64,000 nt of DNA from Cladopsammia gracilis (GCA_022457155.1 JAJGOT010000562.1:186001-250000), one strand, 5' to 3'. Shown: positions 22,431 to 34,805, counted from the first letter of the stretch. Program-made: numbers and translations. Notes: a model not told the origin generated them from the sequence alone.

Positions 22431-22829
22431 ATGGCGACAATTGAATGTAAATGTTCAGTGGTTTGTTTTTGTAAAGAGCCAGAGGGTTATGAGCTAACTG
22501 ATGGAAATCTTGTGAGATTATGTTCCACAGTGCTTGAAGGGACCAAGGTTGAAAGAGAAGAGAATGGTGAGGAGTGTATAACAATAACAGAAGAGGCAAA
22601 GCAAGAAATGTTATGCCTGTTAAAGGAAATGGGAGTTGTGTTTTCAAAGAAGTTTCACATCAGAAATCGAACAGCGATGAGGCATCCAAGCAGGGATAAT
22701 GAAGGTTATCCATTAGAGGGAGTTGATGAACATAGTTTAGGTTGTGTTAGTTTAGGTTACAAGTGTTGGTTTAGGTTGTGTTGTATAGAAATATATCATA
22801 TAGTTGAAAAAGCGGGGGCTTTCATATGA
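22431..22829 (+). CDS. Small cysteine-rich protein of unknown family
   Basis: The ATG in ACCATGG context is chosen over the upstream in-frame ATG at 22344, which lies in the inverted repeat. It gives 132 aa beginning MATIECKCSVVCFCKEPEGY, with four Cys in the first 15 residues, an acidic middle and a basic VFSKKFHIRN segment. The copy B version at 34467 is colinear but stops at 112 aa after GCVSLGYKC. Indels are absent from the shared part and several changes are conservative, which hints at coding constraint. No function is recognised. Confidence 0.4.
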   Translation: MATIECKCSVVCFCKEPEGYELTDGNLVRLCSTVLEGTKVEREENGEECITITEEAKQEMLCLLKEMGVVFSKKFHIRNRTAMRHPSRDNEGYPLEGVDEHSLGCVSLGYKCWFRLCCIEIYHIVEKAGAFI

Positions 22830-22946
22830 CATATTCTTTCTCAATCTCATTAATAATTCATGAAGAAAATACAAAGGAAATTAATGTTTAATGAGTGTTT
22901 GGAAATCAGATGAAACACTTGAGAAGTAATATCAAACATTCGACAC

Positions 22947-23049
22947 AGTATTTCATCAGATTTCCAAACACCTGGAAGTGGGTTAAAAAAATCGGCCGCG
23001 CCTCATTTTGCAACCCACTTCGTGGTGTTTGGAAATCTGATGAAACACT
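22947..23049. repeat. Cruciform-forming MITE core
   Basis: Arms AGTATTTCATCAGATTTCC and complement, plus an inner AGTGGGTT/AACCCACT pair, surround a GGCCGCGCC apex. A third direct copy of GTGTTTGGAAATC..GATG lies upstream near 22893. The same structure is in copy B near 36056-36166. Confidence 0.75.
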
Positions 23050-23607
23050 GTCCCATGTTTGATATATTACATACAACACCGCTATGACATAGCGATAAAG
23101 CCCCGCCGTTATGTCATGGATGAAAATGAGTCTGCAAGAGCTCTGACAAGGAGCGGAACAGAGTGGAGGTGGGAGAAAGCCTCAAAGAGGTGATGGCCCC
23201 AAGAATAGGGGTCTGATAGAGCTCTCAAGGAGAGCGGAGTGGAGGTGGGAAAAAGCCTCAAAGAGGCAAAAATAAGGGCGAATAAACGAAAAAAGGAGTG
23301 CTCGAAAAACCTCTCAACAGTTTTTTTTCCACGTTTTTCCACGTGCCAGATTGTTCTTTTCTATAAAAAATTAGCAGACACGTGAGATCATTATTTTTTT
23401 TAAAATAGCATCAATCATGTCTTTAACAAATCTTTTATAAAAGACTGGAAATTAAATATACACCACGAAATGTCTCTCTGAATAAACCCACATTCTGAAT
23501 GCATCCTCCATGGGGACCAGGAATTCGCGCTGTAACTCCTTCGCTCGTCCGCCGTTTTCCAGAATGCTGCCACGACTCTCGACTCTCAAAACTCTCCAGA
23601 TTTTGAA

Positions 23608-24195
23608 CTTTAATACCCTTGTGGTGACATAGCGTGAGATAATTATGACAAGTTCACGACATCCCAATACCCTAGGGAAATTAACAATAGGTCCGGGGGT
23701 GCTCTCAAAACATTTTAGTGGCGGTATGTGACGGCCTTCTTGAAATCCTAACCGGTTTAACCAACCATATCCTCAATGCCCTAATATAGCTTCTATAAAG
23801 AAGAAAGAACTAACTTCCCGGACAAAAGTCCACAAAAGTTAACAACGAACCTTTGTTAACAACTTTTGTCCCTTTTTATACTGATACCTATATCTCGTTT
23901 GCGCGCATGCGTATTAATGAGATAAAAAGCAATATAATTATGTTTCGTTGGGTGTGCCCGTTTTAGTAACACGCAGTTAATTAGCCTATCAGCTGCAGTG
24001 CCAAAATTCCAACAGATATAACATTTAACTGGATATAATACTCGTGTAAAATCCTCACTAAGTTGGAAAAACCAACACCCGTGATAGTACGGTGGTTATG
24101 CTGACTAATGCCTTTTCAAATTACGTGGGAAAAAATGATAGAAATAAAATGAGTGAACCAATAGCTAATGCAGGGGTGTTATTCCTTGCTGCTAG
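23608..24195. other. Non-coding between LRR exons
   Basis: No gene is visible. It includes an imperfect short inverted repeat near 23810-23870 (ACAAAAGTT words). Confidence 0.4.
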
Positions 24196-24267
24196 GTGGC
24201 TGGAAAACAATCGGTTGACAGACTTACCTCCAAGAGTGTTTAGACAAAACACTGCGCTTGTATGGCT
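24196..24267 (+). CDS. LRR exon (one 24-residue repeat), intact
   Basis: A 72-nt exon from gctag to GTAAGT, reading WLENNRLTDLPPRVFRQNT and then ALVWL. It has the same length and phase as the exon at 22051 and is close in sequence to the exon split at 19259. It lies in the part of copy A with no copy B equivalent. Confidence 0.7.
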
Positions 24268-25795
24268 GTAAGTAAAGCTCTCCAATAGTTATATCACAAT
24301 GCTACTCATATTTTTATTACTTGATGTAAAATATGAATGTTATCACAAGTATAAATATGTCCTCTGCCCTGTACAAATCATTGAAATTATGAATTTGGAA
24401 CACACTTCATCCGCTTTTTACCTACGACCTCTCATTTATATGCCCAGAAACGGGTCAGTATGGACACCAAAGGGATCACGGAAACTGTTCATATTAAATT
24501 AAAAGATAAAATATATACGAAGAACTTGCAGCTCGCCATTTTAAATATTCATATGCTTGTGCTCCGAATATTTTATATGACTTGTAAAAGAACAATAGCG
24601 ATGAAGCTTATGAATTAATATATATCTGAATAGGTTGTCTTTAGTTTCCAAAGGGTCCGTTCTGTTTATAGTATATGCCAAACGATGAAAGGTCAAAGAA
24701 ACATCCACTAACTAATGTGTCTCAATTGTTCGTTAAGAAAGAAAAAACATTGTTGGCGTTGGAAATAATTAGGATATGTCAGCAAGTAAACTTTTGAGAT
24801 TAATTAATACGAGGCTGTTTCTTCCATGTTTCGCTGTCGTTATTTTCGGTAGGCTGAACGCGCTGAGCTTTTCGATATAAAATCTGTTAACAAGGGCTAC
24901 TGTGATTAGAACAACTGGCTTTCAAGACTGGAGACAATTATTCTGGCTATCCTTAAAGGAGACCTACCATAATTACAACACAGCATCCTGTTTATTTTTT
25001 TAATTCTGCATCCTCTTGTTGTTGTTGTTTGTTATTCGCTGCATCATTCTACCTGTATATCTCCACTTTTCTTATCCTTGTTTTAACTTCTCTATAGGCG
25101 AATATCTGTCGACGTCATTGTTTACATTTTGTCTCATCGTACGAGTTTACCTACAGAAGGCATCCTGCTGAATACAAATTGACTTCAGAAAGTTGCTAGA
25201 GCTTTTCCCTTTGCATGTAATACTTGAAAAAATATCAACTATCCAAAACTGCCAAATTGCTGGGTTACAGAAGTGCTAATGAGCCATACGTCATTCGAAT
25301 TTGAAAACAGCATTGCACAAAGATATATCTAGCATTTCAGGCTCAAATGTCCCCAGAAAGCTAATTGTACCATGGCCTTTTAATATTCAGAACTTAATCA
25401 GAAAATGCTAATGAAGCAAACATTATAAACAAATATTTGCCTATAATAAAGTCGTCTTTCAATACCCGACCACCCCATTTACCTACTCCCACCACGCAAC
25501 GCCCCCTTCCTTTTTAGCCATTTCTGAAATAATTGTACAAATGATACGAACCAATACGAACCCTTTAACCCCTTGACAAGGCTGTCATCATATGAAGAAA
25601 TGCTCGTGCTCAGTTGTCTTGTTAAATACACCATATCTAGTGTACTACTTAGCAACATATACTACAAATCCTCCAAAATCCGTTCAGTGTGGAAGTTTTC
25701 AAAACATAGCTATCAAAAATTGTACGCTTGTTACCACAGGCAACCCAATTTCATAAAATACCATTTTCAAAAATGTGTTTCATTAAAAAAAAAAA
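24268..25795. other. Non-coding, single-copy intron or intergenic sequence
   Basis: About 1.5 kb with no supported gene and no obvious repeat structure. It is the main part of the window's left half that is present once. Confidence 0.4.
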
Positions 25796-26190
25796 GGTTT
25801 GGTACCGATAACATTATAGCAAATTTCAGCCCAATTGGGGGAACCAAGATTTCAACTCGGCTACCTGTCAGAGTGAACAAATATTCTTATAAAGACATTT
25901 ACATGAAGAAAGTTCCAGCCTGGGCTGAAATTCAGCCGGTCTGATATTTTCAGCCCGGTTTACCAAACGGGCTGAAAAAAAACTATGTAAATGCAATCTA
26001 ATTTTCAATCCATGCTGAAAACTGAACATGAGCATGCGCAGCAGTTGTGTTTTCAAAAAAAGATGGTCTCTGCGAAGGAGGGAAGGTTGACTTGGGCTGA
26101 AATTTGTCGTGCAATCAAAACGAAATTTCAGCTGCCCAACAGGCTGAAATCTAAGCCCTGGCTGGAAATTTTCCGTGTTATCAGCCCCCT
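25796..26190. mobile_element. MITE-like element at the duplication junction
   Basis: The two ends are imperfect inverted repeats sharing GATAACA and AAATTTC..GCC words. The interior is studded with GGCTGAAAT and ATTTCAGCC. It ends within a few bases of the start of copy B at 26197. Confidence 0.5.
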
Positions 26191-26928
26191 TAGTTAATAT
26201 ATTCAGAAATATTCCTGTTTGAAAAAAAAACAAATTGTTTCTTTATTTGAGTAATATATGCTATTTTTTTTTAGTTTTTGCACAGGCTACGCATTTTAGA
26301 GAGTGATATACTTTTCCTGAAACAACACACCATCAATTTTTATTTCCATCTCATTGAGTTTTTAAATTAAAGACAAAACACCAGAATATCTTTAGCTATT
26401 AGCAAGTACCTGACTGGCCTGCCAAGATTAGCTTTTGTGGGCCTGTCTTGTAAATTATATAATAGTTAACTAATTTAGACTTTTGTTGTTGTTGTTGACC
26501 TTATATCTAATCGAGGCCAGCTAAAATCATTCTGAAAACTCAAATTACAGTTATTACAATGATCACATGAGAGTGTAAATTATTCAGTCATCGTTTGGAG
26601 CTGCATAAAACATGCATACAAGTAGCAGTCTAGGGTCAGATTTAACCTTGTTTCGGCATTCCCCTGCACTCCCTTGCATTCCCCTCATTAGCTATGCTTA
26701 ATCATGACGTCACAATATGCCTTCCTGAATACTAATTTGCATTTCCCTGTTTAATAAATGAATATTAATAAATGGAATCCCTTTTCATGACGTCAATACC
26801 TATACCTTTTGTGTTATTCGGAAACAATAGAAACAATAGGTTGGTCTAAACTTGCCCGCACTATTCCAACTCACTTCAAAACTAAACACAACACAGATAT
26901 CCCTTACAGACATAGATCAAAATAACAT

Positions 26929-26999
26929 GCCTTGACCAGGACTCGAACCTGGGTTACTGCGGCCACAACGCAGTGTCTTAACCACTAGACCAGCAAAGC
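26929..26999 (-). tRNA. tRNA-His (GTG), second copy
   Basis: Same cloverleaf as 733-803, but the last acceptor pair is lost (GCTTTGC against TCAAGGC). Anticodon GTG and boxes A and B are intact. Confidence 0.65.
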
Positions 27000-27830
27000 T
27001 GTGGCCGATATCATAGCTGAATAAACTAGTTAGAGGTTTCCGAAACATTGAAGTTTAGAAGCAATAAAATTGCACAGTATAAAAAAACACTTCTTATTCG
27101 TATCTACCGCAACATTCTTATTGCCGCTTCATCGCTACACTCTATATCGATTTTCAGTTTCCCAACCATCACCCACCTTAAGTTGTAATTTCTTTACCGG
27201 ACACTCAACTCTAAATTTGCATGGAAAATTAGCACCTCAGAAAACTTAACAAAACAGCCAATTACATGTGCGTGCTAAAACAATAAATCCCCACTTTGAT
27301 TAAGTTCAAATAAATTTAATAATAACAAAACGCATTAACGTTACATAAAATCATTTGTCAACAAAAGCTGTTTTATTTAGAACAACTCAAATCAATGTAC
27401 TCCACAAATGATAAGACTGAATCAAGAACAAAATATTAGAATGAAATTACTTTACGGATATCTAGTTACTTTTTATATATGATCAAGGATTTGCGAAAAC
27501 AGCCTCAAATAATAAATTTCTTGGATGATAAACGTGGCTTTATAGAAACATACCAGTTCCCAAAATCCTTACACCCCCCGTCCGAGTTCTCCAGTCAAAT
27601 GAAGACATTATTAAAAGGTAAAACAAAGTGGATTTACGAACACGAAGATGAACCAAACGTAAAATCGTTTATTAGAAGAAACTTTTGTTTCCGAAAAAAG
27701 CCAACAAAGCTTTAGGACTGTGCTATGGCCTTATAGTGAATTCACGCTACGTCCGTCAAGTAATTTCATTCTAATATTTTGTTCTTGATTCAGTCTTATC
27801 ATTTGTGGAGTACATGGATTTGAGTTGTTA

Positions 27831-28966
27831 CTCGTGGCGAAGCACACGAGTTATAAATCCGGCGTTGACTTTTCTTGTTTTTTTTCGTGTCACATTAGCG
27901 CATGCAAATTTATGCACGCATATTTAAGTCTATATAGACGACTATATGGCTTTCGGCCATGAAATACATACCGTAAAATCTCTCCGTTTGTGTACTCGAG
28001 AAGCAAGATAAAGAACTACTGCGTACAATTGCACACTTTCAAGACAATTCAAGGCGTTCATGGATGGATAGGACCGTTTGATATTGTGTTCGCCGCTTAT
28101 TCCTGTGGGATTTTTGCTCTGGCAAGTTCTGTGTTTTATATATTAAACTTGCCATTTGCTTAGCGATCGAGCTCCGGGTCGAGCTTAAGTGTCAGCTACT
28201 GAATCTAGTGAATGCAGTGTAGTCTTACTTTTAAACCCGTGTATACGTGAAAGCATGATGAACAGGTTATCGGCAAGGGTGTTTAAATAAAATTCATTCT
28301 CTCACTCACTCGCTCCTTCCAGCTGTAAACTTAGTGAGCAAATGCTTTGTTACGAACACGTTTCGTAACAGGAATTCAACGTGAATCCAACGATAACAAT
28401 AATTAATTTGATGTAAACGAATATAGACAACAATAAGCTTACAGATGTTTCGCATTTGGAGTTTTAAGTGCAACATTTAAATCGATCTAAAAGGATTTTG
28501 CAACCTAAACACGCGTTCTGATGCGTATCTAGCTTAAAATAATAAAATTTAATTCTTAAGTAGTATGTGCTCTTGGACAGCGCAGTGGCTTAGTCCCGGG
28601 CGGCCCGTGTTCGAATCTCCATCAAGTCCTTTTTTTTTTCTTTTTTTTTTTTTCTTTTTTCGAACTGGACATTATGAAAGTGATGTACTTTTTCTTTTCG
28701 TTCGTAAAAAAATCCTTACGTTTAATTTAAAAAAATATATATATCGAACTGTGTCAGTGTCAAAACGTATTAAAGCTTACGGCAATATTGCGTTACGCGT
28801 TACGCGTTAGCATTTCTTCTTCTCGGGTTGTCTCTTAGGAGCCTTTGATTAGATATAATTTTAAGCTTATGTTTCTCTGTAAAAGCACTCAAATCACTTG
28901 GGAATCAATGCTGCAATGAGTTAAAGGCGCCACGAGTTCAAGCTGTGTACAGCTTCTTGTTCTAAA
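27831..28966 (-). mobile_element. Composite repeat, second copy without the 5S module
   Basis: Inverse of 10829-12252. TTGTT borders both sides, and the empty site is visible near 1182 (GTTCTAAATAAAAC joined directly to the flank). It contains the tRNA-like head at 28575-28622 followed by a T-rich run. No gene. Confidence 0.6.
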
Positions 28967-29375
28967 TAAAACAGCTTTTGTTGACAAATGATTTGATGTA
29001 ACGTTAATGCGTTTTGTTATTATTAAATTTATTTGAACTTAATCAAAGTGGGGATTTATTGTTTTAGCACGCACATGTAATTGGCTGTTTTGTTAAGTTT
29101 TCTGAGGTGCTAATTTTCCATGCAAATATAGAGTTGAGTGTTCGCATAATTAAAAGTTTGAACATTGAAGCTACCGGTAAAGAAATTACAACTTAAAGTG
29201 GGTGGTGGTTGGGAAACTGAAAATCGATATAGAGTGTAGCGATGAAGCGGCAATAAGAATGTTGCGGTAGATACGAATAGGAAGTGTTTTTTTTATACTG
29301 TGCAATTTTATTGCCTCTAAACTTGAATGTTTCGGAAACCTCTAACTAGTTTATTCAGCTATGATATCGGCCACA

Positions 29376-29446
29376 GCTTTGCTGGTCTAGTGGTTAAGAC
29401 ACTGCGTTGTGGTCTCAGTAACCCGGGTTCGAGTCCTGGTCAAGGC
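29376..29446 (+). tRNA. tRNA-His-like, third copy, decaying
   Basis: Mirror partner of 26929-26999. The anticodon stem is now CTGCG/CTCAG with a mismatch, the loop is TTGTGGT, and the acceptor has one mismatch. The anticodon GTG is still readable. Probably a pseudogene. Confidence 0.5.
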
Positions 29447-29759
29447 ATGTTATTTTGATCTATGTCTGTAAGGGATATCTGTGTTGTGTTTAGTTTTGAA
29501 GTGAATTGAAATAGTGCGGCAAGTTTAGACAAACCTATTGTTTCTATTGTTTCCGAATAACACAAAAGGTATAGGTATTGATGTCATGAAAAGGGATTCC
29601 ATTTATTAATATTCATTTATTAAACAGGGAAATCCAAATTAGTATGCAGGAAGGCATATTGTGACGTCATGATTAAGCATAGCTAATGAGGGGAATGCAG
29701 GGGAGTGCAGGGGAATGCCGAAACAAGGTTAAATCTGACCCTAGACTACTACTCATACA

Positions 29760-31961
29760 CTTTTTCTTTGCAGTCACTAGGAGCTGCATGCTAATTTCTA
29801 CAGGTCATGCTTCTTGCACGTGTATCTTTATGTGCCGCTGTCTTCTCTGCAGTTGCATCAAATAACCTCTATGAAAGTCATATGCTTGTCCATATTGGAA
29901 GCAGTTTGCTGTACTCAATCGTACGCCCGAGCAGCTCTCATGTCCGATTTTGCTGCACTTCACTGATGACATACCCCCAGCTGATTTAAGTGGAAGAATT
30001 TTAAGATGCACAAATAACACTGGCATTGTATCAACACAAGAGGGTCTCCTTCATAGCAACTGGACATTTAACTAAGATGTGTTAATCCTTTCCTTTAGTG
30101 TATTTGGTATTCCATATAATAATGATATGTTACCGAGCTATGTTTTGGGATCGCGATGAATGTTTGTAGCATGTTTTATTGCTTTTATTTCCGATTAGCA
30201 GAGTGCTGTCTTTAAAGACCAAAACAACGGATTTACAACATCGGATGCAATTATTCCATCCCTAAAGGAGACTAGTCCTTACATACTTATAGGGACACTT
30301 TTAGGAAACGCTTGGCAAACAGTAGAAAACAGACAAACAGTAGAAAACGGATAAACTGCATGCTTGCATGCATGTCACTATTTGAGACAAAGGCCACCAA
30401 GTTCAAAATTGGCCAAAACACTTCCGCTCATATTTGTGAAGGAAAAACAAGTAAGGTTAGCAGACTATGCATTTAATTTAAAGACGTGTGGATGGAAATT
30501 AGAAACCGTTTTAAAATTTTAATATTTTATCTAAAAAAAGATATAAAAGTGTAAGTAAAACACGGGAAGATTGGTACATAAGCGTAATTCAACATTTTTG
30601 TTATGATAACAAAAAAAGGAAGACAGAAAAGCTTGTATATATTTGTTTGCAGCCCCTTAGTACAGAAAACAAACGAAGTGGAGTGAGGTTGCCATAGGAT
30701 CCAGAATACTTAATTTTGTTAGTAACTAAGTGATTGTCTCTGTAAGAATCAGCCAAAGATTTTGATTCAAAAAATGAATTTCTCTGATATGCTGTGGTTT
30801 AAAAGCGTGTACCGTAGTCATAAAAATGCAATTCGATTGAACAAAAAATGATAAATATTTTTTACATGTCTGTTACTGATTTCTTGCCGCTGAAAACTGA
30901 ATAAATCACCAATATTGCCGTCGCTATTAAAAAATTAAAAATCACTTCACAGTCCCGATTTTGTTTCAATCTACAGCTGCATTATTGTAATTTTCTCAGC
31001 CATATGAAGGATGAAGATTAATGTCCTATTTTAACGGTAAATGGCGAGTTTCTTGAAATGAATAATGGTGGACAGGATTGCGACGGGTTTTCTGCCAGCT
31101 ATTTCCAGGCTCGCTAAGCTTATATCGTTCTAAATTAATAGTGATTTGACTGTGTAATTATGAACACATTAAATGAATTGAAGTAAAATAGTGTTGAAAA
31201 GAAAAACAAAGATTTTGGTCGTAGTAGCAGATTACTTTTATGTTTTAAGATTATTGAGAAGCCCCTTGCCCAAGAACAATACTACGCTGATGTCTTTTGA
31301 ACCTTAAAGTGACCTTAGTGTGGCTGATGCTGGTCTAGTAATTATTAAGTAATCCTTAATAGTGATATAATCAGCCAATCGACACTATCGGATAAGCTTT
31401 AATTATTAAACAGTCAATTCTGGGAAGACTGAATTCATCATCATTAGCACCAGGCAACAGTTTGAAAAAGTCAAGTCTAATCATTTTTGTTTTGGCGAAG
31501 TTCGCTATAATTTGTCTTTAATGGTGAATAGGTAAAGACCCTGTTGGAATTTTTGTCAAACCCATAAAACTTATATTTCCGCCCTTCTTATTGTGATCTG
31601 TAGTAGTATTCGTAGAATTAAAAATTACTGAAAAAAACACCAATTTGCAAATAATTATTTTGCGAAGGTGGCAAAGGAAAGTGCTTATTTTTTTATCAGG
31701 GTAAAGTGAAACAAATCATTTTAAGCCATGTTGGTAGTAAAGCTGTATTGAACGTGCTCGTGTTTTAGTAACACTCCCTTCAACACTCACTTCCCAAAGG
31801 ATATAACCTTTAACTGGATGTGAGATGTATATTAAGAATACTTACTCAGTTGGAAAAGCCCGTAGCCTACATCCGTGATATTACGATGATTATGCTGAAA
31901 TCTTGAAAGAAAGTGAACTTATAGCTCATGCAGGCATGCACGTGTTATTCCGTGTTACTAG
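29760..31961. other. LRR-gene intronic sequence, copy B
   Basis: Near-identical to 17068-19258. No supported gene. Confidence 0.5.
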
Positions 31962-31983
31962 GTTATTGAATGACAACCAGTTA

Positions 31984-32124
31984 GAGTGATTTTACTTCAT
32001 CTGTGAAACAATATCTAACAATTAGTGTGCGATAGTCAAAATAAAACAAAAGAAAACAAAGGAATTATAATCTAAAAGTACGTACTATTCTACTAACTAT
32101 TTCACAGATGAAGTAAAATCACTC
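31984..32124. mobile_element. 141-bp MITE with TA target duplication
   Basis: Perfect terminal inverted repeats of about 25 bp (starting GAGTGATTTTACTTCATC), flanked by TA. Copy A has the empty site at 19278-19282. Tc1/mariner-type target. Confidence 0.85.
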
Positions 32125-32127
32125 TAA

Positions 32128-32520
32128 AGGAACACTGTCCCGGCTGAAATATCGTGTTTTCATGGTTATGACAAGAAGCTTGCTTTAAGCTTACTTTATT
32201 ATCTTGAAAGTGGAAGAAGCCATCGCCAAAAGTGATAGAGGCAAACAAAAATGAACAAAACGGACAAAATAACGGCTAGAAAGACAAAATTTCACAAGAA
32301 TGGCAAGTTTGATTTCTTGACCGCCTTTCTATAAATCAAATTTTATGAACTGTAATCCACTTCAATCCTTGCAATCCTGCACTTTATCTCCAAACTACTG
32401 CTTCTGTTTTGCTCTATAGAATCTTTTTATCCAACTAAATTGTATATTTGGTGGCATTTGGCGATATAACGTGGAAATAAGCTAAGAGAAATTTTGCTAT
32501 TTGGGCGGGACAGTGTCCCT
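32128..32520. mobile_element. TTAA MITE, sister of 19282-19675
   Basis: Same termini and length within one base. The left TTAA is interrupted by the later TA element, which dates that insertion as the younger one. Confidence 0.75.
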
Positions 32521-32573
32521 TTAAAGGACTTACCTTCAGGATTGCTAAGACAAAACACTGCTACTTACAGGGA

Positions 32574-34085
32574 TGTGAATAAAACTCTCCAATAATCTGA
32601 ATCATATTTTCATTACCAGATATAAAATACGAATGTTGTCACAAGTATGGATATGTCATCTGCCCTGTACATATTTATGAAGGGCAAAAAAAGTAAAGTA
32701 CATTTAAGCAGACTTTGTATTTAAAGTGAAGGCCATTAAATGTGGGTGAAAATTGGCGTCAATCTTTAAGAAACAGTTTCATTAATTAAAAATAACTTCT
32801 TTAATTATTTAATTGTAAGCCATGAGTATGAATAAGATTGTTTTGTCAGTGATATTCGACCCTATTGTTAGGATAACATTAAAAAGAAATGCATGTATAC
32901 ATTTTGTTTAAGCGGTACCTTTGGTGCAGAAAAAACAATCATTCCAAGTGTTTTACTTCATCAATCAAGTGTTTTACTTCATCACTGATTTTGTCGTCAT
33001 TTGCTGTCTCTGTGACGAGTTAGTGGTTTTTTTTCCTATGTGGGACCTTTAATTTGGCAGCTGGAATGTCACTTTAAAATGTTCTGTTCGCTTCTCATAC
33101 AAAAAAATTGTGTTCGTATGGAAAAAAAATGAAGAGAATAGGATGGCAATCCAAAGATGATGAGGCAGGTAATTAATCCATTAATTTCCTTGCCCATGTC
33201 CATACCACCAGTTCATAAATAGGGTAATTGGCCGAATCCAGGGCCATAGCATGGGGAGGGGCTGGGGGCCCGGGTCCCACCAATAATTTTGAAAGTTGTC
33301 TTATCTGTTGAAATCGACTCAAACGTCCAAGTTAGGCAAGAACTGTTAGTGTCCGTGGGGTCTACGTGGTAGGTTCATTTATCCATCATACAAAACTGAC
33401 AAGTTGCACAATTTTAAAGAAACGTCTACCGTCATAACCTAAAAAACATTATAGGAAAATCTCTGTGTACTGTTGTTGGTGCACATTGCAGACAAATTAA
33501 AGTGACAAACCTGCTAATGACTTCAACAAGAGAGACCCTTCGGTGCTCGTGGTGCTCCACCCCCGATAATTTTTACCTTGCTACGGCTCTGGAATCGCTT
33601 ATCAAAAGTGAAAAATTTGTCTCTGAGAACTAACCAGTCACATTCCTTCCATTGTCGTTGTCGTTCGCTAAAAACAGAAGACCCAGATTTTGCTATTTAG
33701 TTATAATTGCACCTTCAACATTTGTGTTACCCTTAGCGATGTTAACACGACCACGTAAAGTGAAACTTTGACAGAATTACTACGGATACTCAAAGCGGCA
33801 TTACAACCAGTATTTCCCTCTGTCCAAGTGTGCCTGTCATCCTAGCGACTCGTAAACGATGAAAAAATAGAACTGTATGACCGCAGTCTGTAAGAAGTTT
33901 GACATTGCCCTTTTAGTTAACGAAACGTCTACTGTCATGACCTACAAAACATGTATAGGAAAATCTCTGTGTACTGTTGTCGGTTCATATCACAGACGAA
34001 TTAAATTGACAAACTTGCTAATGACTTCAACAAGTTTTTGACCTAACTTGTACAAATTAAATTTGTTCATTTTTATCTTTTTTAG
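32574..34085. other. Non-coding, copy B intron
   Basis: Matches copy A 19729-22050 without the 826-bp block. No gene. Confidence 0.5.
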
Positions 34086-34157
34086 GAATATGTCCAATAA
34101 CAAAATAGAACACTTGTCTCAAGGAGTTTTCAGCAACTTAACAAAGCTGGCATATTT
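34086..34157 (+). CDS. LRR exon, copy B
   Basis: A 72-nt exon with acceptor tttag and donor GTAAGT. It is identical in frame to 22051-22122 except for one Glu to Gln change. Confidence 0.7.
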
Positions 34158-34466
34158 GTAAGTTACCTGCTGCCTTCTTGGTGTTGTTGTAGTTATCTGA
34201 GATTATTTACAAAAGTAGTATAGAATGAGTCAGCAGAATTTGGAGAGTTTTGAGAGTCGTGTCGAGAGTCGCAGCAGTCAAAGTCTAGAGAATTTTGAGA
34301 GTCGAGAGTCGCGGCAGCATTCTGAGAAACGGCGGACGAGCAAAGGAGGCGCAGCGCGAATTACTCGTCCCCATGGAGGGTGCAATCAGAATGTGGGTTT
34401 ATTCAGAGAGACATTTCGTGGTGTATATTTGATTGCTTTGCGATCCCCCTGTCAGCTCTATATACC

Positions 34467-34805
34467 ATGGTGACAATTGAATGTAAATGTTCAGTGGTTT
34501 GTTTTTGTAAAGAGCCAGAGGGTTATGAGCTAACTGATGGTAATGTTGTGAGATTATGTTCCACAGTGCTTGAAGGGACAGCGGTTGAAAGAGGAGAGAA
34601 TGGTGAAGAGTGTATAACAATAACAGAAGAGGCAAAGCAAGACATTTTAAGCCTGTTAAAGGAACTGGGAGTTGTGTTTTCAAAGAAGTTTCACATCAGA
34701 AATCAAACAGCGATGAGGCATCCAAGCAGGGATAACGAAGGTTATCCATTAGAGGGAGTTGATGAACATAGTTTAGGTTGTGTTAGTTTAGGTTACAAGT
34801 GTTAG
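34467..34805 (+). CDS. Small cysteine-rich protein, copy B
   Basis: 112 aa starting MVTIECKCSVVCFCKEPEGY in ACCATGG context. Colinear with 22431-22829, but a stop follows GCVSLGYKC. Unknown family, as for copy A. Confidence 0.4.
   Translation: MVTIECKCSVVCFCKEPEGYELTDGNVVRLCSTVLEGTAVERGENGEECITITEEAKQDILSLLKELGVVFSKKFHIRNQTAMRHPSRDNEGYPLEGVDEHSLGCVSLGYKC

Larger units (their letters stand above)
22200..23607. mobile_element. Inverted-repeat element with a small cysteine-rich ORF (copy A)
   Basis: Inverted repeats of about 160 bp (22241-22398 and 23450-23607), rich in GAGAGTC words, bound about 1.4 kb. Inside are a 132-aa ORF, a hairpin (22947-23049) and a tandemly repeated block with AAGCCTCAAAGAGG (23140-23270). 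In copy B the inverted repeats extend further on both sides. No TSD is clear. Confidence 0.6.
1..23627. repeat. Segmental duplication, copy A
   Basis: Positions 1-424 match 26197-26620 almost base for base, and 17062 to about 23607 matches 29754 to about 36740 in the same orientation, with small indels and several copy-specific insertions. Between these flanks lies the palindromic element, full size here and collapsed in copy B. The window opens inside the repeat, so its true left edge is not visible. The shared target duplication CATACA at both element copies shows that the element was already present when the segment duplicated. An uncollapsed second haplotype joined in tandem by the assembler would look the same. 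Confidence 0.85.
26796..29578. mobile_element. tRNA-His element with two inverted arms
   Basis: Termini ATACCTATACC and complement, flanked by TGACGTCA and TGATGTCA. It has arms of about 690 bp, each with a tRNA-His-like sequence. Its centre (27450-27720) is present in opposite orientation in the 600-1522 copy, and the 5S/tRNA-like composite is inserted into the right arm at 27831-28966. The 78-codon ORF at 27479-27715 has no recognisable domain. Confidence 0.65.
26621..29753. mobile_element. Collapsed copy of the palindromic element
   Basis: It begins AGTAGCAGTCTAGGG and ends with the inverse complement, flanked by CATACA (26615-26620 and 29754-29759). Only about 170 bp of each original terminus remain. 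Between them is the tRNA-bearing element at 26796-29578. No zinc-finger or SLOG-like gene is left. Confidence 0.75.
31962..32573 (+). pseudogene. LRR exon split twice (copy B)
   Basis: Same exon as 19259, here broken by two adjacent elements: a 141-bp TA element (31984-32124) and the TTAA MITE (32128-32520). The LRR words LNDNQL and KDLPSGLLRQNT survive on either side. Confidence 0.6.
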
